From Rummeliibacillus pycnus_A (GTDB lineage Bacteria; Bacillota; Bacilli; Bacillales_A; Planococcaceae), in NCBI RefSeq assembly GCF_044359855.1, contig NZ_CP132291.1:558001-622000 (forward strand): a stretch of DNA of 64,000 nucleotides. The letters run 5' to 3'. Under the pieces are notes generated by a model. That model saw only the letters and a program-made list of their open reading frames with translations, was not told the DNA's origin and ran no database searches. Made by a program: the position numbers and the translations under genes. Of this stretch, positions 41,018-49,537 are shown piece by piece. The first letter of the stretch is position 1. Each line of letters starts with the position of its first letter.

Positions 41018-42700
41018 TTACACTTTAAACTGTTGTGTTAATTCTTGTAACTCAACTGATTGCTTACTTAATTCTTGGACAACACTATTCATTTCTTGTA
41101 AAGTGGCATTTTGTTCTTCAACAGAACCAGAGATATTATTAGTTGCTTGAGCTGATAATTGTGAATGATTTGCGATTTCTTCAACTGATGCTGTTACTTC
41201 TTCTGTTGCTGCAGAAAGTTGTTCAGAAGTAGCTGTAACATCCTCTAATCTACTTGTCATATCTTCAACAGAATTGACAATGTGACCAAATGAATCGGAT
41301 GCATTTGTTATGACATATACGCCTTCCTCCACATTCTTCAAACTATTAGTAACTGATTTTGCTACGACTTCTGTATCTGTCTGAATTGTATTTGTTAACT
41401 TAACAATTTGTTCTGCTGAATTTTTAGATTGTTCAGCTAGTTTACGCACTTCATCTGCAACCACTGCAAAACCTTTTCCATGTTCACCTGCTCTTGCTGC
41501 TTCAATTGCTGCATTTAACGCCAATAAATTTGTTTGTTCCGAAATATCTGTTATTTCTTTCGTCATTACTTGTATTTCTGTTGCTTGTTTTTTTAGACGA
41601 ATGATTAGTTCATTTGTTTGATTGGTAGATTCCGAAATTAATTGAACTTGTCCTTTTGCAACTTGTAGAATTTTGCCACCATTATCTGCAAGTTCAGTCG
41701 CTTGTTTTGCTTGTTTAAATAATGAATGCGAAGCCTCTGCTATTCGTTGTACCCCAGTCGATGTTTCATGCATAGCGGTAACTGCATCTTTTGCAATTTC
41801 TGCTGAATCACTTGCGCCTTGGGATGTCTCTTCAACACTATTTGATACTTCATCAGCAGCATTTGAAATTTCTTCAGTAGATGCTGAAAGTTCTTCAATT
41901 GATGCAGATAATTGACGAGACCCTTCTCCAATATGAATAATAATCGTTTGTAAATTCTTTTTCATCTCATTGAAGGATGAAGCTAATACCCCTAATTCAT
42001 CTTTTGATTTTATTAGTATATCCTCTTGAATTAAATTTCCAGAAGCAATTTGTTTCGCTCCTTCTACGACTTTCAGTAATGGTTTGACAACTACTCGTTT
42101 AACTCGATTGATAAATAATAGTGCTGTAATCATTCCAACAATCGCAATGATAATTGCTACAACTTTTGCTACTTGAGCTATATGATCTACATTTTCATGT
42201 GCAGCATTTAACTCATCTTGCTGATATTTTTCGGCAGATGCAATCATACTCATCATGTCATGATTAGCTGATTCTGCACTCGTCAATTGTGATACCGCAT
42301 CATCATTATTGCCTTCTTCTTTAAGCTGGACTACATTAGTGATTACTTTACTATAATTTGTCATTAAATCACTCATTATTGCTGAGTAATCTTTCATTTT
42401 TTTGGAGTCTGCATTTTTTTGAAGTTCTTCAACCGATTTAGATAACTTTTCTTGATAAACAAGTAATTTTTGTTTATTTGAAGCATTATCATCAATTATG
42501 AACCCTCTCAAATACAACCCTTCAGTTGCTAGATCAGATTTCACGTTATTGACCAAATCAATATTCTTTATGTTCGTATCGATTACGTGATTAAAAGAAT
42601 CAACAACGCTGTTCATACGATTGTTATTATACCCCATTAAAATCAAGATAAAGACAAACAAAATAATAAATCCTAGACTTATTTTTCTTTGTACAGACAT
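41018..42700 (-). CDS. Methyl-accepting chemotaxis protein
   Basis: Membrane chemoreceptor, 560 residues from ATG 42700 (GGGGGA eight bases upstream). TM1 near 6-27, an extracellular four-helix ligand-binding domain (about 28-185), TM2 near 185-205, HAMP (about 206-258) and a cytoplasmic hairpin with the highly conserved tip NLLALNAAIEAARAGE and KGFAVVADEVRKLAEQS near 400. Signalling through CheA/CheW; methylation sites are not marked. No CheR pentapeptide at the C-terminus. Ligand unknown. A paralogue follows upstream at 42882. Confidence 0.93.
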   Translation of the reverse strand: MSVQRKISLGFIILFVFILILMGYNNNRMNSVVDSFNHVIDTNIKNIDLVNNVKSDLATEGLYLRGFIIDDNASNKQKLLVYQEKLSKSVEELQKNADSKKMKDYSAIMSDLMTNYSKVITNVVQLKEEGNNDDAVSQLTSAESANHDMMSMIASAEKYQQDELNAAHENVDHIAQVAKVVAIIIAIVGMITALLFINRVKRVVVKPLLKVVEGAKQIASGNLIQEDILIKSKDELGVLASSFNEMKKNLQTIIIHIGEGSRQLSASIEELSASTEEISNAADEVSNSVEETSQGASDSAEIAKDAVTAMHETSTGVQRIAEASHSLFKQAKQATELADNGGKILQVAKGQVQLISESTNQTNELIIRLKKQATEIQVMTKEITDISEQTNLLALNAAIEAARAGEHGKGFAVVADEVRKLAEQSKNSAEQIVKLTNTIQTDTEVVAKSVTNSLKNVEEGVYVITNASDSFGHIVNSVEDMTSRLEDVTATSEQLSAATEEVTASVEEIANHSQLSAQATNNISGSVEEQNATLQEMNSVVQELSKQSVELQELTQQFKV

Positions 42701-42841
42701 ATACACATCCCCCATCATAGTTAATTTATCACTATTTATGTAAATGTAATATTATAATAGCATTAATTTTCAGAAAATGGTATTAGTATCATTTTACTAA
42801 TTAATAGATATTCATCTGTAACAAAAAATATAATATAATGC

Positions 42842-42877
42842 AAAAATCCTAGTATAATAACTTTATACTAGGATTTT
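42842..42877 (-). terminator. Terminator of the second chemoreceptor gene
   Basis: AAAATCCTAGTATAA/TTTATACTAGGATTTT stem, four-base loop, followed by TTTTTG on the minus strand; only five bases below the stop. Confidence 0.88.
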
Positions 42878-42881
42878 CATG

Positions 42882-44564
42882 TTATACTTTAAACTTTTGA
42901 ACTAATTCATTTTGTTCAACTGCTCCATTTGTTAATGCATTTGAAACTGAAGCGATTTCTTCAATAGTTGCTGTAACTTGGTGTAAATTAGATGATATTA
43001 ATTCCATTTGTTCAGTAGCGTTGCCAGTAGAAGTTGCTATTTCAGTTACAGATGCCGCCACTTGCTCTGCAGCAGCAGATATTTCTTCGGTAATTGCAGA
43101 CACATCTTCAATTTCAGCTTTCATACTGTCAACTGCTTGAACAATATTTTCAAATGATTCCCCTGCATCTTGGATAAGATGCACCCCATCTTCAACAGTA
43201 TCCAAATTATCTAGAATTGCTTTTTCTACATTTTTTGTATCATGCTGAATTTCAACCGTTAGTGATTCAATTTGACTTGCTGATAGTTTTGACTGCTCCG
43301 CTAATTTCCGTACTTCGTCGGCAACTACTGCAAAACCTTTTCCATGCTCTCCAGCTCTAGCTGCTTCAATTGCAGCATTTAAAGCTAGTAAATTCGTTTG
43401 TTCAGTTATATCTGTAATGACCTTTAATATATTCCCAATTTCTTCAGATTGTTTACTTAATGATTGTATTAAATCTGTAGTATTTTTTGTCGAAGAATGA
43501 ATAAGCATCATTTGTTGCTCTGCATTTGAAATTTTCTCTTGACCAATATTGGCAATATCTGATGTATCACTTGCAGAACTATGTAAACTTTGAGCAGACT
43601 CTGCTATTTTTTGAACACCTGAAGCTGTTTCATCCATAGCAATTGCACTTTCTTTTGCTGCATATGTAGTAGATTCTGCGGTTTGAACTGTACTTTCAAG
43701 ATTTTGTGAAACTTCGATTGATGAAGCAGAAACTTCTTGGGTTGATGCGGACAACTCTTCTGCTGATGCACTCAAGTGTTCTGAACTAATTGCTAATGAA
43801 GAAATCAATCCTTTTAACGATTCTTTCATTGTATTAAATGATTTTGCAAGCTCCCCTACTTCATCCTTTGAATGGATTTGAATTGCAGGCTCAGTTAAAT
43901 CTCCTCCAGCAATAACATTAACAGATTGATTTAGTTTCGCTAAAGGTTTTGCAATAATCCGGTTCATATAAACTAAAATAAACACGCCTATCATAATCGC
44001 GATAATGATGATGATGACCGCAAGAGTGAACGCTGTATTAGCCATAGTTTCTGATTGGTTTTCAGCTTGTTTAAATAAGGTTTTTATATAATCTGATAGT
44101 TCTCGTGTATTATCTGTTGCTTTTTTTAATTCAGCAGCACCTTCTGTATTTGTAAGCTGAAATGCTTCTTTACTTTTCCCATTTTGATTTAATTCAATAA
44201 TTTGATCTGCAATATGATCATAATTATCAATCTCAGTAGAAACTTGTGCTATCAAATCTTTTGTTTTTTGTCTTTTTAATTGCTTACTTAAATGATCGAT
44301 TTCGTCATTTAATTCTTTTCTAGTATTCATTAATGTATCTAAAGAATCTTTATTTCCTAAAAGATAAGATCTAATTAATACACCTTTTTGTAAAGATAAA
44401 TTTTCAATTTTTGTTGCAGAATTGATTTGAGGTAATCCACTATTTATTGTCGAGTAGTATTGATGATCAATCTTTGTTAGTTGACTGAAAATAACTATGC
44501 ATGCAATTATGGTAATTAAAATCGATGCACTAAATCCTGCAATTAGCTTATTTCTTATAGACAT
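42882..44564 (-). CDS. Methyl-accepting chemotaxis protein
   Basis: 560 residues with the same plan as the preceding receptor: TM1 near 7-29, four-helix sensor (about 30-180), TM2 near 180-200 (LAVIIIIIAIMIGVFILVYM), HAMP (about 200-255), signalling tip NLLALNAAIEAARAGE near 390. The sensor domain differs strongly from that of 41018 (SGLPQINSATKIENLSLQKG), so the ligands should differ. ATG follows GGGGTGAAAAT. Each receptor has its own terminator and so presumably its own promoter. Confidence 0.93.
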   Translation of the reverse strand: MSIRNKLIAGFSASILITIIACIVIFSQLTKIDHQYYSTINSGLPQINSATKIENLSLQKGVLIRSYLLGNKDSLDTLMNTRKELNDEIDHLSKQLKRQKTKDLIAQVSTEIDNYDHIADQIIELNQNGKSKEAFQLTNTEGAAELKKATDNTRELSDYIKTLFKQAENQSETMANTAFTLAVIIIIIAIMIGVFILVYMNRIIAKPLAKLNQSVNVIAGGDLTEPAIQIHSKDEVGELAKSFNTMKESLKGLISSLAISSEHLSASAEELSASTQEVSASSIEVSQNLESTVQTAESTTYAAKESAIAMDETASGVQKIAESAQSLHSSASDTSDIANIGQEKISNAEQQMMLIHSSTKNTTDLIQSLSKQSEEIGNILKVITDITEQTNLLALNAAIEAARAGEHGKGFAVVADEVRKLAEQSKLSASQIESLTVEIQHDTKNVEKAILDNLDTVEDGVHLIQDAGESFENIVQAVDSMKAEIEDVSAITEEISAAAEQVAASVTEIATSTGNATEQMELISSNLHQVTATIEEIASVSNALTNGAVEQNELVQKFKV

Positions 44565-44703
44565 ATTTTCACCCCATAATAATATTTCCTAGTACTTTTT
44601 CATCGTATATTATTATTGGTTAAAAAGATATACATTTTATAAATTAACTATAGATTCGTAAAAAAATACTAAAATTTAAACAATTTCGATTATTTTGTTA
44701 TTA

Positions 44704-44940
44704 TTACGAGAAAAAACCTTTCTCATATTGTTCATAAATATATGCTTTAACAAATTGAATACAATTAGATGATAAACTACTTTTCCCCTCTTTTATCAAA
44801 TCTCCATAGGGAACTCCGTCTACCATTCGAATCATTCCATCAAAAGGTTGATCATTTGATCCATCAAATCCTTGAACTTTAATAAAACATGTAATAGGTC
44901 CGTGAAAAGAATAATCTAAAATTACTACTTTATGTTTCAT
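44704..44940 (-). CDS. Small protein, unknown
   Basis: 78 residues, no membrane segment. MKHKVVILDYSFHGPITCFI and YGDLIKEGKSSLSSNCIQFVKA are the most distinct parts. Its ATG overlaps the stop of the preceding gene by four bases, so the two are probably cotranslated. I recognise no family. Confidence 0.55.
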   Translation of the reverse strand: MKHKVVILDYSFHGPITCFIKVQGFDGSNDQPFDGMIRMVDGVPYGDLIKEGKSSLSSNCIQFVKAYIYEQYEKGFFS

Positions 44941-45308
44941 TTCTTTTTATTGTCCTTTGCTTCATTTGTTATTCGTTTTCGATACGAATTTAGTTGCCAA
45001 ACTGTTACTAAAATGACTATCCAGAAAAATGGCTCTTTCATACTGAATCCAACAGCTGATTGTCCTCCTAAATATGGTAAGAAAATAATTAATAATACTA
45101 AGTACACCATAACAGCAACTTCTACATAAAAATGTAGCATTTTATCTTTGGAGGCTGGTGCATACACGCTAAAAATTAATAAAGCAAATCCTACAACAAC
45201 CCAAGTCCACTTGGGAAGTGATTGCCATATGGGCCACTCTTTATAAAAGTCATAACACATTAATAATGTAGCACCTAAAAGCCCACTCAATAACTTCAAA
45301 ACATTCAC
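44937..45308 (-). CDS. Membrane protein, unknown
   Basis: 123 residues from GTG 45308, with AAGGAG nine bases upstream; a longer frame upstream has no ribosome site. Four helices: LLSGLLGATLLMCYDF (5-20), TWVVVGFALLIFSVYA (30-46), LHFYVEVAVMVYLVLLIIFL (55-74) and FFWIVILVTVWQL (88-100), then a basic tail ending NKKK. Overlaps the 78-residue gene. Unknown. Confidence 0.6.
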   Translation of the reverse strand: MNVLKLLSGLLGATLLMCYDFYKEWPIWQSLPKWTWVVVGFALLIFSVYAPASKDKMLHFYVEVAVMVYLVLLIIFLPYLGGQSAVGFSMKEPFFWIVILVTVWQLNSYRKRITNEAKDNKKK

Positions 45309-45388
45309 TTCAAACACTCCTTCAAAACAAGTGTAGCATAGGTAAAATGATTGAACATCATCAATAGCTACAATAGCTACAATAACGA

Positions 45389-45421
45389 CAAAACCCACAG
45401 AAAAAATAATTTTCTGTGGGC
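45389..45421. terminator. Terminator downstream of the que genes
   Basis: 11-bp stem CCCACAGAAAA/TTTTCTGTGGG with flanking A and T. It is 430 bases below queE; the repeat elements lie in between. Confidence 0.75.
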
Positions 45422-45451
45422 TTATCCTAACCAGTTTTTTTCATCGAATCA

Positions 45452-45563
45452 GAATCAATTTCAAAATTCGAATGTTATCCTAAAAACAGGAACATAGTAC
45501 ATTTGATCGAACTCTTTTTTACTCTATATCTTATAACTAGAAAAGCTTTAATGAAATTGATTC
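45452..45563. mobile_element. MITE-like element, short form (112 bp)
   Basis: Perfect 12-bp inverted ends GAATCAATTTCA (45452-45463) and TGAAATTGATTC (45552-45563). The interior (AACAGGAACATAGTACATTTG, CTAGAAAAGCTTT) is AT-rich and differs from the long forms except at the ends. It is followed at once by a GC-rich hairpin repeat. Confidence 0.7.
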
Positions 45564-45600
45564 ATCTATTAAAATATATAATCAACTGATACCCGCTACG

Positions 45601-45700
45601 GATTGCTCGCTTTCCTGCGGGCGTGCGCTGAGCCGCTTCCTTCGCTACGCTTCGTGCAGGGTCTCAGCTGCCACGCTTTTCCCGCGGGAGTCGAGCAATC
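45601..45700 (+). repeat. GC-rich hairpin repeat, variant arms
   Basis: Arms GATTGCTCG/CGAGCAATC, extended outward by CCGCTAC/ C-rich CCGCTAC. The core CTTTCCTGCGGGCGTGCGCTGAGCC, GGGTCTCAGCTGCCACGC, TTTTCCCGCGGGAGTC keeps the family pattern, while the arms differ entirely from those of the copies at 3674 and 29157. Confidence 0.75.
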
Positions 45701-45852
45701 CTCCGCTACAATCAAAAAACAATTAGACACAAGCATCTTGAAAGGAAGATTACAGAAAAATATTCATCCTAATTTATCCTAATCAGCACGCTAGTATATC
45801 TATATCTATATCTATTTAATCGTAATGATCGACCAACCTAAAATAGGATCAA

Positions 45853-46581
45853 TTATACCCCTCTTTTATTCCCCCAAATATACGTATGCAATTGCGGAAG
45901 CACTTTTACATTTGTCAGCTCCTGATCGGAAATGACTTTTTCAATTAGCCATTCATACTTTTGTAAAAGTTTTTTTATAAGCTTCGAATCATCAGTCGTG
46001 GTTATATCATCATTTCCAACTTGAAAATAGAAAGGTACATTTGGATAACGATGGTGTACCCGTTTCCCATACTCAAAATCTTCATCATTAAAGATAACAA
46101 TCTTTAGCGACACATGTTGACCGTTCTCACTGTCATTAAGCTTCGCTAATATGTCATCGAGAATAGCGAAATTTGTTTTCATACCAGAGCTAGGTGGTTT
46201 AGGGGAAATGGTTAGTTCATCTATTTCATAAAACCATTCCTGCCATCTGCTCCCCTGTGTTTCGACACCAATTTGTATCTCTTTTTCTTTTAATAGAGAT
46301 ACTAAACGATCTAGGTTTTTCAATAATGCTGGGTTACCTCCCGAAATAGTCACAAAAGAAAAACCATCTCCACCAATGCGTTTCAGCTCATTCCATATTT
46401 CTTCAGCTGTCATTTGTATAATTTGATCTTTCCCACTACCATCCCATGTAAAAGCAGAATCACACCAGGAACAGGAATAATCACAACCAGCCGTACGAAC
46501 AAACATTGTCTTTTGGCCAATAACCATGCCTTCACCTTGAATAGTGGGGCCGAAGATTTCTAAAACAGGAATTTTACTCAA
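45853..46581 (-). CDS. queE: 7-carboxy-7-deazaguanine synthase
   Basis: Radical SAM enzyme that turns 6-carboxytetrahydropterin to 7-carboxy-7-deazaguanine in preQ0/queuosine synthesis. 242 residues. TAGCDYSCSWCDSAF holds the CxxxCxxC [4Fe-4S] site near residue 32; EIFGPTIQGEGMVIGQKTMFVR precedes it. TTG 46581 is chosen because GGGAGTGG precedes it and it matches QueE length; it overlaps queD by eight bases. Third gene of queC-queD-queE. Confidence 0.95.
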   Translation of the reverse strand: MSKIPVLEIFGPTIQGEGMVIGQKTMFVRTAGCDYSCSWCDSAFTWDGSGKDQIIQMTAEEIWNELKRIGGDGFSFVTISGGNPALLKNLDRLVSLLKEKEIQIGVETQGSRWQEWFYEIDELTISPKPPSSGMKTNFAILDDILAKLNDSENGQHVSLKIVIFNDEDFEYGKRVHHRYPNVPFYFQVGNDDITTTDDSKLIKKLLQKYEWLIEKVISDQELTNVKVLPQLHTYIWGNKRGV

Positions 46582-47047
46582 CTTCCATCCACTCCCGTCT
46601 TGCTTCAGCAAAACTTGTAGGAGTTTCGTAAAGGCGGACAAATTCTACACGAGCTCCTTCAAGGGATTGCTCCTCCAGCAAAGCTTCTGCCATTTTTTCA
46701 TATATCCAAACAACCATGTTTTCAGCTGTAGTATTCATTAAAGGAAGCGTTTCATTCAAATATCGATGATCCAAATAGATTTCAATTTTTTCTTTCCAAA
46801 TATTTTTTATATCACCAAAATCGATTATTAAACCACGTTCATCTGTATAACCACTTAAGCCAAATATTACTCTATATGTGTGACCATGCAGGTTTTTACA
46901 CTTTCCCTCATAACAATGTAGATGATGAGCTGCATCAAAAGTAAATTCCTTACTTACAAGTACTCGTTTAGCATGGTATTTTAATTGATCTCGCTTTATA
47001 TCTTCATCAATCTTTTGAAGATGATCGACAATTTTAAATCCATACAT
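46574..47047 (-). CDS. queD: 6-carboxytetrahydropterin synthase
   Basis: QueD/PTPS fold, 157 residues, converts dihydroneopterin triphosphate to 6-carboxytetrahydropterin. Zinc histidines in FDAAHHLHCYEGKCKNLHGHTYRV near 39-56; FGDIKNIW near 82, DHRYLNE and TAENMVVWIYEKM with the catalytic triad members. GGAG lies nine bases before ATG 47047. Middle gene of the que operon. Confidence 0.95.
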   Translation of the reverse strand: MYGFKIVDHLQKIDEDIKRDQLKYHAKRVLVSKEFTFDAAHHLHCYEGKCKNLHGHTYRVIFGLSGYTDERGLIIDFGDIKNIWKEKIEIYLDHRYLNETLPLMNTTAENMVVWIYEKMAEALLEEQSLEGARVEFVRLYETPTSFAEARREWMEVE

Positions 47048-47050
47048 TTC

Positions 47051-47710
47051 TTAAGACTCCTTTCGAACACTTATGTATTCCGAAAGACCTTTCTGCCTTA
47101 ACTTGCACGCAGGACATTCACCACAGCCATCTGCGATGATGCCATTATAACAGGTTAAGGTTTTTTCACGAACAAAGTCAAAAGCACCTAATTGATCTGC
47201 AAGAGCCCAAGTTTCTGCTTTGTTTAACCACATTAGTGGTGTATCAATAACAAAGGAATCATCCATTGCTAAGTTTAAAGTGACATTTAAAGATTTTATA
47301 AACATATCCCGACAATCAGGATAGCCGCTGAAATCTGTTTCACAGACACCTGTGACAATATGTTTAGCACCAATTTGTCTTGCAAGTACTCCCGCAAATG
47401 AAAGAAACAGTAAATTGCGTCCCGGCACAAAGGTCGAAGGTAGTTCCCCATCTTCTCCTTCTTTCACTTCTATATCACAACGAGTCAATGCATTTGGAGC
47501 CAATTGATTAAGAAGTGACATATCCAGAATATGATGCTTTACACCAAGTTCTTTGGCAATATTTTGCGCACATTCAATTTCTAGTCTGTGTCGTTGATCA
47601 TAATCAAACGTTACTACCTCAACTTCATCAAACTTTTCGAGTGCCCAGAACAAACATGTTGTACTATCCTGACCACCACTAAACACGATAACAGCTTTTT
47701 CTTTTTTCAT
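47051..47710 (-). CDS. queC: 7-cyano-7-deazaguanine synthase
   Basis: ATP-dependent enzyme that makes preQ0 from 7-carboxy-7-deazaguanine and ammonia. 219 residues from ATG 47710. PP-loop AVIVFSGGQDSTTCLFWAL at the start, LPSTFVPGRNLLFLSFAG near 98, and a C-terminal zinc site CYNGIIADGCGECPACKLR. First gene of queC-D-E, directly behind a preQ1 riboswitch. Confidence 0.96.
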   Translation of the reverse strand: MKKEKAVIVFSGGQDSTTCLFWALEKFDEVEVVTFDYDQRHRLEIECAQNIAKELGVKHHILDMSLLNQLAPNALTRCDIEVKEGEDGELPSTFVPGRNLLFLSFAGVLARQIGAKHIVTGVCETDFSGYPDCRDMFIKSLNVTLNLAMDDSFVIDTPLMWLNKAETWALADQLGAFDFVREKTLTCYNGIIADGCGECPACKLRQKGLSEYISVRKES

Positions 47711-48011
47711 TTCTGCAATTACTCCTTTATTGCAAAAAAACAGCACTCTAAGAAAGAGTACTGTTTTTTCTTAGTTTTTTAAAGAGGGTAGCTAGAACCT
47801 CTTCCGCTTTACAGCAGAATATTTAATTCCATAATAATAGTATATTTATGTTATCAGTAAATCAAGGGTTAATTTTCTTTATGTTATAAAGTGAAACTTC
47901 CATCAGTGGAGACTTCTCTTCATTACGGGCCGTTTTCCCCGCCCATCCGCTCAGCTTCGCTCAATCTTGTTATGTGGGGCTTACTGTTCGTTATTGGAGG
48001 GTAAAATAAAG
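47711..48011. other. Gap between queC and the aldehyde dehydrogenase gene
   Basis: Besides the riboswitch, 47890-48000 holds CATCAGTGGAGACTTCTCTTC and CGTTTTCCCCGCCCATCCG, remnants that look like the GC-rich repeat. No gene. Confidence 0.4.
47734..47806 (-). promoter_or_regulatory. PreQ1-I riboswitch with terminator
   Basis: Minus strand AGAGGTTCTAGCTACCCTCT (47805-47786) and AAAAAACTAAG match the preQ1 class I aptamer: hairpin plus A-rich 3' tail forming the pseudoknot. A terminator CAGTACTCT TTCTT AGAGTGCTG with seven U follows (47763-47734), 24 bases before queC. PreQ1 binding should favour termination, so queC-D-E are turned off when preQ1 is ample. A promoter-like TATACT lies at 47844-47839. 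Confidence 0.92.
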
Positions 48012-49442
48012 TTAATCCCCTGTTTTAAAGCTAATAAACTTTTGTTCCATCATCTCATTCATGGCATATTTTACCCCTTCTCTACCAACACCACTGTCTT
48101 TCCATCCACCATAAGGCATATTGTCGTTTCGATAAGTCGGAATATCATTTACAATGACTCCTCCAGTTTCAAGTCGTTCGGCTACATAAAATGCCCTTTC
48201 GATACTTGGAGTCATCACACCTGAATTTAAGCCATAACGTGAATCATTTGCATCCTTGATAGCTTCATCTAATGTAGTAAATGGGAAAATACAAACAACT
48301 GGCCCAAAGACTTCAAAACGAAATACTTTAGAATCTCGATTTACATTTGTTAAAACAGTTGGGTATAATACATTCCCTTCTACATTTCCGCCGCACTCAA
48401 TTTTTGCGCCCTCTTGTACTGCTTCCTCTAACCAAGTTTTTAATCGATCTAAAGATTTTTTCGAGATAACTGCCGTGATATTTGTCTTTTCATCCAATGG
48501 TGAACCAATTACAAGTTGTTTTGTCCTACTTACAAATCGTTCTAAAAATTGTTTATACAACGATTGTTGTACATAGATTCTCTGAATCGAGATACAAACT
48601 TGACCATTGTTTGAAAAAGACCCCAAAACACTTCGGTCAATGACTTTGTCAATATCCACACCTTCATCAATTATAAAAGGAGAATTAGATCCTAGTTCAA
48701 GAGTCAATTTACGGAACCCTGCTTGTTGTTGGATTATATGACCAACTTCTACACTACCTGTAAACGTCACTTTTTTGACATGGGGATGAGTCGTTAACAC
48801 TTCACTTAATACATCGCCTTTTCCAGGAATAATGTTCAAGACCCCATCCGGAAGGCCAGCCTCTTTAAAAATTTCAGCAAGAGCTAAAGCACTGAGTGGT
48901 GTTTGTTCAGCGGGTTTTAACACGATCGAATTGCCTGCAGCAATTGCTGGTCCAACCTTATGCGCCACAAGATTAAACGGGAAATTAAAAGGCGTAATAG
49001 CAGTCACTACCCCAATTGGTGTTCTTATTGTAAATCCAAAACGCTTCTCTCCACCTTCTGCTGCATCCATCGGAATTTGTTCGCCATAATTATTTTTTGC
49101 GGCTTCTGCTGCAAAACGATATGTTTGTACTGTTCGATTGATTTCTTCACGAGCATTACGTATTGTTTTAGCAGATTCCAAAGAAATAATCTTAGCATAT
49201 TCTTCGCTTCGTTCTTCCATTATCGTCGCAGCTCTTGCTAATATTTTTGCTCGAGCATGTGCTGGAAAAGTTCTAAAGTTTTGAAAAGCAACATGTGCCT
49301 CTACAACTGCTTCGACGGCGTCTGCAGGTTCAGCCTGTCCGATTTGGGTTAATTCCTCATTTGTATGAGGATTAAATAATGGTTCGTATGTTTTTGCCTC
49401 TCGCCATTTTCCACCGATCCATAATTGCCATTTTTGTTTCAT
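48012..49442 (-). CDS. NAD(P)-dependent aldehyde dehydrogenase
   Basis: 476 residues. GVVTAITPFNFPFNLVAHKVGP near 140, VTFTGSVEVGHII near 217, catalytic Glu in LELGSNSPF near 243, catalytic Cys in NNGQVCISIQRI near 275 and FGPVVCIFPF near 377. The ALDH class is clear; the substrate is not. It lies downstream of an acetolactate synthase-like gene on the same strand with 95 bases between, so a shared job is possible. ATG follows GGAGGTACA. Confidence 0.88.
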   Translation of the reverse strand: MKQKWQLWIGGKWREAKTYEPLFNPHTNEELTQIGQAEPADAVEAVVEAHVAFQNFRTFPAHARAKILARAATIMEERSEEYAKIISLESAKTIRNAREEINRTVQTYRFAAEAAKNNYGEQIPMDAAEGGEKRFGFTIRTPIGVVTAITPFNFPFNLVAHKVGPAIAAGNSIVLKPAEQTPLSALALAEIFKEAGLPDGVLNIIPGKGDVLSEVLTTHPHVKKVTFTGSVEVGHIIQQQAGFRKLTLELGSNSPFIIDEGVDIDKVIDRSVLGSFSNNGQVCISIQRIYVQQSLYKQFLERFVSRTKQLVIGSPLDEKTNITAVISKKSLDRLKTWLEEAVQEGAKIECGGNVEGNVLYPTVLTNVNRDSKVFRFEVFGPVVCIFPFTTLDEAIKDANDSRYGLNSGVMTPSIERAFYVAERLETGGVIVNDIPTYRNDNMPYGGWKDSGVGREGVKYAMNEMMEQKFISFKTGD

Positions 49443-49460
49443 TTCTCAGTGTACCTCCAT

Positions 49461-49521
49461 TTATTAAACATAAATATTAGTATGATTCGAATTATTAAGC
49501 ATAAATATTAGTATGATTCGA
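49461..49521. repeat. Tandem duplication of a 30-bp unit
   Basis: TTATTAAACATAAATATTAG then TATGATTCGA (49461-49490) is repeated at 49492-49521 with one change (AAAC to AAGC). It lies between the aldehyde dehydrogenase start and the acetolactate synthase-like stop. Confidence 0.85.
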
Positions 49522-49537
49522 TATTCTTTACAGCACC

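Noticed and set aside
44565..44700. SigD-type promoter before the chemoreceptor genes
   Set aside because: No TAAA-N15-GCCGATAT-like sequence was seen.
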